A stretch of DNA of 5,353 nucleotides. Origin: JABFSM01 sp052389555 (lineage in GTDB: Bacteria > Gemmatimonadota > Gemmatimonadetes > Gemmatimonadales > GWC2-71-9). Below are positions 1 through 4,891 of this stretch, one piece after another; position 1 is the stretch's first letter, and every line of letters starts with the position of its first letter. The position numbers and the translations under genes were made by a program. The stretch is from positions 1 to 5,353 of the forward strand of contig JBQTHV010000063.1 of NCBI GenBank assembly GCA_052389555.1, written 5' to 3'. The notes below the pieces were generated by a model. It was not told the DNA's origin and searched no databases. It saw nothing but the letters and a program-made list of their open reading frames with translations.

Positions 1-44
1 GTCAGGCCCGCGAGGAGATAGAGCCCCAGTTTGATGGGATCCAT
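1..44 (-). CDS. Start of a probable small membrane protein (partial)
   Basis: Only the first 14 codons are inside the window. The ATG is at 44-42 and the reading begins MDPIKLGLYLLAGL before running off the left edge. After a short polar start the residues are hydrophobic, which fits the beginning of a transmembrane helix. The ATG follows the TGA stop of the upstream winged-helix gene with no spacer (GTGAATGG on the minus strand), so the two are almost certainly co-transcribed and probably translationally coupled. A small membrane protein of the DUF5985 kind would fit such a start and context, but 14 residues cannot prove a family. It is open at the 3' end because of the window edge, and there is no sign that it is broken. 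Confidence 0.5.
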   Translation of the reverse strand, partial: MDPIKLGLYLLAGL

Positions 45-440
45 TCACTCGTCCTTCTTGAGCCGGAATGCGTCGGAGAAGGCCTGGAGTGCCTTCTGAT
101 CCGCGAGCTCGTAGACCGTCCGGATCAGGGTCACCGGCCGTTCGTCGTATGCCTTGATGAGGCCCCGCACCGCCCGCTCCAGCTCCGGATTGGCAGGCTC
201 GAAGCGGAATGCTTCTCCCGGAGATTCTACGACAATTCCCTGCGAGCGGAAGAACCGCAGGAATCCTCTCGCCATGGGCACCGTGATGGCTGCGGGACGC
301 AGGGCCTCGGCCAACTGCTCCGGGGTCAGCGTCGCGGGCGCGCTCCGCGCGATGCCAACCAGGACCTCCAGCGCGTCGGGCGTTGGGACACTGGCCTGAA
401 TCAGGCCCCGGACCTCGTCGGGAAGCTCGTTCTCCCTCAC
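45..440 (-). CDS. Small winged-helix-like hypothetical protein
   Basis: This encodes a 131-residue cytoplasmic protein without signal peptide or membrane segments. Residues 39-66 (from TPEQLAEAL to RFFRSQGI) read as a helix-turn-helix, and GIVVESPGEAFRF at 69-80 looks like the beta-hairpin wing. A charged helical C-terminus ends in RLKKDE. A DNA-binding or regulatory role is inferred from this pattern; I do not recognise a named family. The frame stays open to a GTG at 512, adding 24 residues. I prefer the GTG at 440 because GGAGGAG lies at 461-455, because the extra segment looks unlike a conserved domain, and because a promoter overlaps the longer start. The stop abuts the ATG of the next minus-strand gene, so the pair probably forms an operon. 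It is divergent from the M23 gene. Confidence 0.75.
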   Translation of the reverse strand: MRENELPDEVRGLIQASVPTPDALEVLVGIARSAPATLTPEQLAEALRPAAITVPMARGFLRFFRSQGIVVESPGEAFRFEPANPELERAVRGLIKAYDERPVTLIRTVYELADQKALQAFSDAFRLKKDE

Positions 441-454
441 GCCACTTTTTACTG

Positions 455-461
455 CTCCTCC
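455..461 (-). promoter_or_regulatory. Shine-Dalgarno supporting the GTG start at 440
   Basis: On the minus strand these bases read GGAGGAG, a strong anti-SD match. The spacing to the GTG at 440 is 14 nt, longer than usual. No comparable motif precedes the longer GTG start at 512, so this site favours the shorter protein. Confidence 0.45.
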
Positions 462-485
462 CCACCCCAAAGCGAGAAAGGGACA

Positions 486-514
486 TGTATAGACAGACGC
501 TTCTTGTGGCACAA
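486..514 (-). promoter_or_regulatory. Candidate sigma70-type promoter for the winged-helix gene
   Basis: Read on the minus strand, TTGTGC (514-509) and TATACA (491-486) are separated by exactly 17 nt. The -10 keeps the TATA core and the -35 keeps TTG. Transcription would begin near 479, about 40 nt before the preferred GTG at 440 and downstream of the alternative GTG at 512. If the promoter is real, the longer start is excluded. Assigned by eye from consensus matching. Confidence 0.4.
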
Positions 515-515
515 G
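503..515. promoter_or_regulatory. Palindrome CTTGTG-G-CACAAG, possible operator
   Basis: This is a perfect 6-bp inverted repeat around one central base. It covers the -35 element of the candidate minus-strand promoter, a common place for a repressor or activator site. The neighbouring winged-helix-like protein is a conceivable autoregulator, but nothing in the sequence ties it to this site. Confidence 0.35.
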
Positions 516-528
516 GGCGCTGGGCAGT

Positions 529-598
529 GGCCGGACGGCCGGATGGCCAGACGGCAGCTGTTCGACCTCTAGTGGACCTGTCGTCTTGCCGTCCTGCC
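529..598. repeat. Octamer repeat GGCMGGAC: four direct plus two inverted units
   Basis: Positions 529-560 read as four consecutive 8-bp units: GGCCGGAC, GGCCGGAT, GGCCAGAC and the degenerate GGCAGCTG. Positions 583-598 carry two units on the opposite strand (GGCAGGAC, GGCAAGAC). The units at 545-558 can pair with 585-598 (12 of 14 positions) across a loop of about 26 nt. The element lies in the roughly 225-nt divergent spacer between the winged-helix and M23 genes. The same octamer recurs at the start of xerC. No open frame with credible coding character was seen in this spacer. Confidence 0.7.
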
Positions 599-665
599 AC
601 CCGCCCTGAAAACGTCTCTTGGGGTTAGCGGGCCGCCGTCTCAGGGTTCGCGGGAGAGGAAGGCG

Positions 666-2021
666 ATGAAGTCACGTGTGCTCGTCGCAGTTGCACTGGC
701 CGGCGGGCTGGGAGCGGCGTGTGGCGGGCTCTTCGGCGGGTTATTCCGCTCACCCTCGCCCTCCGAGCGATATGCGGCGTCGCTCGAGAAAGCCGGGCTT
801 CTCACGAGTGCGCTTGGACAGGACTGGATTCGAGCGGGAGAAGGAGCCTTGGCGTCGCCGATGGTCGTCAACCTCCCCGTACGGGAAACCGGGTATTTCC
901 CGGCCGAGCCGGCGTCCGCGGTGGGGTACCGGCTCGAGCTCGTCCGGGGGCGGATCCTCCTGATCGAGATCGCCTTTGCGAGCGAGCGGCCCGCTCAGCT
1001 GTTCGTCGATCTCTTCCGGTTGCGGCCGGGAGAAGAGCCGGACCGGGTCGCGTGGCTCCCGCCCGACAGCACCGTGCTGCGGTACGAAGTCCGCCGCGAC
1101 GGGGACTACCTGCTGCGGCTCCAGCCCGAGCTGCTCCGCAGCGGCCGCTACACCGTGGTGCAACGGACCGTGGCGTCGCTCCGGTTTCCGGTTCCCGGGT
1201 TAGGTGCCGGCGCGATTCTGAGCGGGTTTGGCGCGCTCCGCGATGCCGGGAGACGGGAGCACGAGGGAGTGGATATCTTCGCCGAGCGAGGCACTCCCGC
1301 AATCGCCGTGGCATCGGGAACCGCCTTCGCAGGCCTCAACCAGCTCGGCGGCAACGTCGTGTGGCTCGAGGACGCCGGCCGTCGCCGCACCTTCTACTAC
1401 GCGCACCTCGATCGCTGGGCCCGGGAGGGCTCCAGCAAGGTCCTTCCCGGGGACACGGTCGGGTTCATCGGCAACACCGGCAATGCCCTCACCACCCGGC
1501 CGCATTTGCACTTCGGGATCTACGAGAACGGGCCGGTGGATCCGCTGCCGTTCCTGTCGCCCGATGATCCCGTCCCGCCGCCGTCCGAGGTTCCCCTCGA
1601 TCGGCTGGACCACTGGGTTCGAGTGACTTCGACCCGGACCGTCCTGCGGGCCGGCCCTGGTGGTAGGGCCGACACGGTAGCGCGGCTGCCGGCGGGCGCG
1701 GTCGGCCTCGCGATGGCCGGCGCCCGCGAGACGGTGCGGCTCCGGCTGCCCGACGGTTCCGCGGGTTATGTTGAGGAAGACGCCCTCGTGGCTGCCCGCG
1801 AGCCGGTGCGGCGCGAGCGGCTGCCGGCCGGCACCCCGGTGCAGGAGTCGCCCAGCCCCAGCTCGCCCGCAATCGAGATCCTCGCGCAGGAACTTACGGC
1901 GGATGTCCTGGGGAGCCACGCGGACTACGATCTGGTCCGGCTGCGCGGCGAGCGGCTCGGCTGGGTGAAACGGAGGGGAGAGGGGAGAGGTGAGAGGTCA
2001 GAGGTGAGAGGGGAGAGGTGA
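666..2021 (+). CDS. M23 family metallopeptidase, predicted lipoprotein with SH3-like repeats
   Basis: This 451-residue protein is a predicted envelope peptidoglycan endopeptidase or LytM-type regulator. Residues 1-18 form a signal peptide with GAAC as a slightly atypical lipobox (Cys19). Residues about 65-170 are beta-rich and resemble a pre-peptidase C-type domain. The M23 domain at about 180-297 holds the full zinc site: HEGVD (His199, Asp203), YYAHLD (His247) and PHLHFG (His280, His282). The complete motifs argue for an active enzyme. Two SH3-like segments follow (about 320-377 and 386-435), probably for cell-wall binding. Start ATG at 666 is preceded by a good SD, AGAGGAAGG (655-663). The last 16 residues, rich in Arg, Glu and Gly, are translated from a heptamer repeat, so the native C-terminus probably ended near GWVKR. 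The gene is convergent with the DUF4440-like gene. Confidence 0.9.
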   Translation: MKSRVLVAVALAGGLGAACGGLFGGLFRSPSPSERYAASLEKAGLLTSALGQDWIRAGEGALASPMVVNLPVRETGYFPAEPASAVGYRLELVRGRILLIEIAFASERPAQLFVDLFRLRPGEEPDRVAWLPPDSTVLRYEVRRDGDYLLRLQPELLRSGRYTVVQRTVASLRFPVPGLGAGAILSGFGALRDAGRREHEGVDIFAERGTPAIAVASGTAFAGLNQLGGNVVWLEDAGRRRTFYYAHLDRWAREGSSKVLPGDTVGFIGNTGNALTTRPHLHFGIYENGPVDPLPFLSPDDPVPPPSEVPLDRLDHWVRVTSTRTVLRAGPGGRADTVARLPAGAVGLAMAGARETVRLRLPDGSAGYVEEDALVAAREPVRRERLPAGTPVQESPSPSSPAIEILAQELTADVLGSHADYDLVRLRGERLGWVKRRGEGRGERSEVRGER

Positions 2022-2118
2022 GACGTGAGACGTGAGAGGTAGTCTGCGCATGAGGCCCTCTGACCTCTCCCCTCTGACCTCTCCCCTCTGACCTCTGACC
2101 TCTGACCTCTCACCTCTC
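1978..2118. repeat. Mirrored heptamer array: 9 GAGAGGT-type units facing 9 inverted units
   Basis: Nine 7-bp units fill 1978-2040 (GAGAGGT with variants GAGAGGG, CAGAGGT and GAGACGT). A 15-nt spacer (2041-2055) follows, then nine units of the reverse complement (ACCTCTC with variants ACCTCTG and CCCTCTG) at 2056-2118. Folded unit by unit, 54 of 63 positions pair, which gives a very long imperfect stem. The array contains the stop of the M23 gene and ends 5 nt before the stop of the convergent DUF4440-like gene. Both transcripts would carry essentially the same stem at their 3' ends. There is no T tract, so it is not a classic intrinsic terminator, although it could stabilise RNA 3' ends or hinder read-through. 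Confidence 0.95.
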
Positions 2119-2123
2119 ACCTT

Positions 2124-2552
2124 CTACGGGCACCCCTTATCGAACACCACCCGCCACCGCCCGTCCGTCTCCCGCCGCCAGATTGAAGTGAAGGTGCCGG
2201 TCCGGTTGCCGGCAGGATCGCGCACCGGCCCGCTCGAGAGCGCGAGGGTGCCCGAAGGGAGTACCTCGACGATTTCCGGAGCCCAGGAGAACGGGGCCGC
2301 CGGACCGTCGAAGAACCGGCGCCATCCGGCAGCCACCGCGGCTTTACCGCGGAGTGGACCGGACCGGCCGAAGAACACCGCCTCATCCGCGAGGTGCGAT
2401 GCGAAGGCCAGGGTATCCCGATCGGCCATGCTGCGAGCAAAACTGCTTTCCGCGGCGAACACCTGCCGCACGAGCTCGGATGGAGCCTGGGCCGGGACAA
2501 GGCCGGGAAGCGAAATGGCGGCGATGAGGACCGCGGGGAAGGCGTGGCGCAT
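2124..2552 (-). CDS. Secreted DUF4440/SnoaL-like protein
   Basis: This encodes a 142-residue protein with a signal peptide: MRH, a hydrophobic stretch at 4-19, and a likely cleavage after AQA (residue 23). The mature part has the NTF2-like/DUF4440 pattern: an amphipathic first helix with SSFARSMADRD, then FASHLADEAVFF, PLRGKAAVAAGWRRFF, a strand EIVEVLPSGTLALSSGPV, a strand GTFTSIWRRE, and the ending RWRVVFDKGCP. These cone-like folds often bind small ligands or act as isomerases. No catalytic residue can be assigned here and the substrate is unknown. Location is periplasmic or extracellular by inference. The frame is open to a GTG at 2561, three codons upstream; I chose the ATG because it gives a normal signal peptide start. 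Neither start has a clear SD. The gene is divergent from trmFO. Confidence 0.8.
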   Translation of the reverse strand: MRHAFPAVLIAAISLPGLVPAQAPSELVRQVFAAESSFARSMADRDTLAFASHLADEAVFFGRSGPLRGKAAVAAGWRRFFDGPAAPFSWAPEIVEVLPSGTLALSSGPVRDPAGNRTGTFTSIWRRETDGRWRVVFDKGCP

Positions 2553-2586
2553 CGGCAGCACGCGGGCAGAGGATCGCGGAACAGTA

Positions 2587-2642
2587 ATACGCTATTCGCT
2601 ATTCGCTATTCGAAGGGCGAACCGGAATAGTGAACAGCGTAT
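2587..2642. repeat. Mirrored heptamer element GCTATTC in the DUF4440-trmFO divergent spacer
   Basis: Three exact GCTATTC units lie at 2591-2611. Degenerate copies in the opposite orientation (GCTGTTC, ACTATTC and a poor third) lie at 2618-2638. The arms 2587-2604 and 2625-2642 are complementary at 16 of 18 positions across a 20-nt spacer. The unit is AT-richer than the surroundings. The element occupies over half of the 99-nt spacer between two divergent genes, so promoters for either gene must lie within or beside it. Confidence 0.85.
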
Positions 2643-2645
2643 CAT
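2640..2645 (+). promoter_or_regulatory. Candidate -10 element (TATCAT) for a leaderless trmFO transcript
   Basis: TATCAT matches TATAAT at five of six positions. Its last base is 7 nt before the A of the trmFO ATG, so the predicted transcription start coincides with the start codon. No SD is visible before that ATG and no convincing -35 element was found. The call is tentative. Confidence 0.3.
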
Positions 2646-2651
2646 TCAAGC

Positions 2652-3956
2652 ATGGCAAACCAGCATACCATCGTGATTGGCGGCGGCCTGGCGGGATCCG
2701 AAGCTGTCTGGGCTCTGGCCAGCCGCGGTGTGCCGGTGACCCTGTGCGAAATGCGCCCGGCGGTTCGGACCCCGGCGCACCAGACCGGCCGTCTGGCGGA
2801 GCTCGTGTGCAGCAACACCTTCAAGTCGGTCGAGCTCACCACTGCCCATGGGCTGCTCAAGGCCGAGCTCCGGATGCTGGGCAGTCTCTTGCTGGAGTGC
2901 GCGGACGCGGCGCGAGTGCCTGGCGGCAGCGCCCTGGCGGTGGATCGGGAGCTCTTCTCGCAAGCCGTGGACCAGCGGGTTAGGTCCCACCCTGCCGTCA
3001 CGGTGGAGACCGCCGAAGCGGTCGAGCTGCCGGCGCCGGGGATCGTCGCCACCGGGCCGCTCACGTCGGACCGGCTGGCCGGCGCAATCGCGGCGCGCTT
3101 GGGCACCGGCGGACTGGCCTTCTACGACGCCATCGCACCGATCGTGAGCGACGACTCGCTCGACCACTCGGTGCTGTATCGCCGCTCTCGTTACGCGAAG
3201 GGAAACGGCGACGACTACCTCAACGCGCCGATGACCCGCGAGCAGTACGAGACGTTCGTGGCCGCGCTGCGGGAGGCCGATCAGTACCAGGGGCATGACT
3301 TCGACCAGGTGCCCTACTTCGAGGGCTGTCTCCCGATCGAGGAGATGGCGCGCCGCGGTTCCGAGACACTCCGGTTCGGACCCATGAAGCCGGTGGGTCT
3401 CGAAGATCCCCGCACTGGCAGGGAACCCCACGCGGTGGTGCAGTTCCGCCGGGAAGATCGGGCCGGACAAATGTGGAACCTGGTGGGCTTCCAGACCCGG
3501 CTGCGGATTCCCGAGCAGCAGCGGGTGTTCCGCACCATCCCCGGACTCGACCAGGCAGAATTTCTCCGCTACGGGAGCATTCACCGCAACTCGTACATCA
3601 ACAGTCCGGCCTGCCTCGGTCCCGGGTTACGCACCCGCGACGAGCCGGCGGTATTCTTCGCCGGCCAGATCACCGGCGTGGAGGGCTACACCGAGTCGCT
3701 CGGGACCGGGATCCTCGCCGGGATCAACCTGCATCGTCACTTCCTTGGTAAGCCTCCCGCGGTCCCTCCTGCTACCACGATGCTGGGCGCGCTGCTCCGG
3801 TACTTGGGCGAGGCCGATCCCGGCCACTTCCAGCCGATGAACGCGAACTTCGGCCTGCTCGAGCCGCTCGACCGGCCGATGAAGAAGAGCGACCAGCGAG
3901 CGGCGCTGGTAGATCGGGCGTTGTCGGACTTTCAAGCGTGGGCGACCACGCTATGA
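2652..3956 (+). CDS. trmFO: TrmFO: folate/FAD-dependent tRNA (uracil-54-C5)-methyltransferase
   Basis: This 434-residue protein is a cytoplasmic flavoprotein that forms m5U54 in the T-loop of tRNA, using methylenetetrahydrofolate as carbon donor and NAD(P)H as reductant. The N-terminus carries the FAD-binding Rossmann motif IGGGLAGSEA (9-18) followed by a typical acidic strand end, CEMRP (32-36). Both catalytic cysteines are present at the same numbering as in Bacillus subtilis: Cys53 in LVCSNTFKS and Cys226 in YFEGCLPIEE. Other family landmarks are RYGSIHRNSYIN, VFFAGQITGVEGYTES and GILAGIN. Length matches the usual 430-470 residues. The ATG at 2652 is the only reasonable start, since an in-frame TGA lies at 2631-2633. 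There is no SD. The stop overlaps the xerC ATG by 4 nt, which repeats the gid-xerC gene order of Bacillus. Confidence 0.97.
   Translation: MANQHTIVIGGGLAGSEAVWALASRGVPVTLCEMRPAVRTPAHQTGRLAELVCSNTFKSVELTTAHGLLKAELRMLGSLLLECADAARVPGGSALAVDRELFSQAVDQRVRSHPAVTVETAEAVELPAPGIVATGPLTSDRLAGAIAARLGTGGLAFYDAIAPIVSDDSLDHSVLYRRSRYAKGNGDDYLNAPMTREQYETFVAALREADQYQGHDFDQVPYFEGCLPIEEMARRGSETLRFGPMKPVGLEDPRTGREPHAVVQFRREDRAGQMWNLVGFQTRLRIPEQQRVFRTIPGLDQAEFLRYGSIHRNSYINSPACLGPGLRTRDEPAVFFAGQITGVEGYTESLGTGILAGINLHRHFLGKPPAVPPATTMLGALLRYLGEADPGHFQPMNANFGLLEPLDRPMKKSDQRAALVDRALSDFQAWATTL
3935..3952 (+). promoter_or_regulatory. 7-bp hairpin with GCGA tetraloop abutting the xerC ATG
   Basis: AGCGTGG (3935-3941) and CCACGCT (3946-3952) are perfectly complementary, with the GNRA-type loop GCGA between them. 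The stem ends directly before the ATG at 3953 and occupies the place where an SD would be. It lies inside the last trmFO codons. In RNA it should hinder independent initiation at xerC until ribosomes finishing trmFO melt it. The pairing is seen directly; the role is inferred. Confidence 0.5.
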
Positions 3957-4891
3957 ACGGGACGGCAGGACGGCAGGTCGGCCGGACGGCAACCCTCGTT
4001 CGGGAGTTCCTCGCCCACCTGGCCAAGGAGCGCGACCAGTCGCCCCACACGATCAAGGCCTACCGCCGCGACCTCGCCGCGTTTTCCGAGTTTTGCAACC
4101 GGTTTTACGGTCGTGGGTGGCGCTGGGCCGGCGTGGATCGGCTGGGAGTGCGTGGCTTCCTTGGTGAGCTCGATCGGCGCGGGCTCTCCCGCCGCTCGGC
4201 GGCGCGCGCCCTTTCGGCGCTGCGCTCGTTCTATCGATACCTCCAGGTCCATCACAACATCGCGAATAGCGTGGTGCGAGCGGCCCGTCTCCCGAAACTC
4301 GAGAAGCGATTGCCGTCCCACTTCCTGCGCCCGGAAATGGATGCGCTGTTCGAGCGGGCCGAAGCGCTGGCGAGCGGCGAAGACTTCCTCGCACTGCGCG
4401 ATCTCGCCATGCTTGAGCTGTTCTATTCGAGCGGGTTACGACTGGCGGAGCTCGCCGGTCTCGATCTTGGCGGGCTGGACCTCCTGGCCGACCAGGTGAA
4501 GGTGCGGGGCAAGGGCCGCAAGGAGCGAATTGTGCCGGTGGGCCGCAAGGCGAGCGAGGCGCTCCGGCGATACCTGCTCGCGCGCGAAGGAGTGGTGCGG
4601 CGGCCTGGCTCGGATCGGGGAGCCGTGTTCCTCAACCGGAACGGCCGCCGGGTCGGCCCGGTCACGATTCAGCGCCGGATGCACCGACTGTTCACCGCCG
4701 CTGGCCGGGACGCCCGGGTGCACAGCTTGCGGCACACCTTCGCGACCCATCTGATGGACGCGGGGGCGGACCTGCGGGCGGTGCAAGAGCTGTTGGGCCA
4801 CGCGTCCTTGAGCACGACCCAGATCTATACTCACACCAGCGTGGAGCGGCTCAAGCAGGTCTATCGCAACGCTCACCCCCGAGCCGGGTAA
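3953..4891 (+). CDS. xerC: Tyrosine recombinase XerC
   Basis: This 312-residue XerC/XerD-family site-specific recombinase normally acts with a partner at the dif site to resolve chromosome dimers. The SAM-like core-binding domain spans about 14-105 (REFLAHLAKER, SPHTIKAYRRDL, ARALSALRSFYRYL). The catalytic domain carries all six residues: Arg163 (SGLRLAEL), Lys187 (RGKGRKER), His257 and Arg260 (HSLRHTFATHL), His283 (LGHASLSTTQ) and the nucleophile Tyr292 (IYTH). Length is normal for the family and it is expected to be active. I chose the ATG at 3953 because it overlaps the trmFO stop as ATGA. A GTG at 3938 would add five residues. Residues about 4-13 are encoded by octamer repeats and look non-conserved. 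XerC rather than XerD is inferred from the trmFO neighbour. An integrase of a mobile element is unlikely in this setting. Confidence 0.93.
   Translation: MNGTAGRQVGRTATLVREFLAHLAKERDQSPHTIKAYRRDLAAFSEFCNRFYGRGWRWAGVDRLGVRGFLGELDRRGLSRRSAARALSALRSFYRYLQVHHNIANSVVRAARLPKLEKRLPSHFLRPEMDALFERAEALASGEDFLALRDLAMLELFYSSGLRLAELAGLDLGGLDLLADQVKVRGKGRKERIVPVGRKASEALRRYLLAREGVVRRPGSDRGAVFLNRNGRRVGPVTIQRRMHRLFTAAGRDARVHSLRHTFATHLMDAGADLRAVQELLGHASLSTTQIYTHTSVERLKQVYRNAHPRAG
3964..3990 (+). repeat. Octamer repeat GGCMGGAC inside the start of xerC
   Basis: Units GGCAGGAC (3964-3971), GGCAGGTC (3972-3979) and GGCCGGAC (3980-3987) are followed by a partial GGC. This is the same octamer as at 529-598, about 3.4 kb away. 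It lies after the xerC start codon and is translated as part of the poorly conserved N-terminal tail. No inverted partner was seen nearby. Confidence 0.75.

Noticed and set aside
719..1567. 282-codon open frame on the plus strand within the M23 gene
   Set aside because: It is rich in Arg, Ala and Pro in the way of shifted frames in GC-rich DNA, shows no motif, and is fully covered by the M23 frame with its intact zinc-site residues.
1652..1671. 7-bp stem CGGCCCT/AGGGCCG with a 6-nt loop inside the M23 gene
   Set aside because: It lies mid-gene in GC-rich linker codons, away from any boundary; such stems are expected by chance at this composition.
1200..1919. 239-codon open frame antisense to the M23 gene
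   Set aside because: It is the antisense shadow of a strongly supported gene, with no recognisable domain and no SD.
1978..2118. CRISPR array
   Set aside because: The units are contiguous 7-mers without spacers, and the two halves are in opposite orientation.
2022..2123. Classic Rho-independent terminator between the convergent genes
   Set aside because: A very long stem is present but there is no T tract on either strand, so it is kept as a repeat structure only.
2646..3584. 312-codon open frame antisense to trmFO
   Set aside because: It mirrors the trmFO coding frame, whose FAD motif and both catalytic cysteines are intact.
3964..3990. Possible dif or recombinase attachment site beside xerC
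   Set aside because: The octamer array is GC-rich and tandem. It lacks the two 11-bp arms around a short AT-rich centre that mark dif-like sites, and no such site was seen elsewhere in the window.
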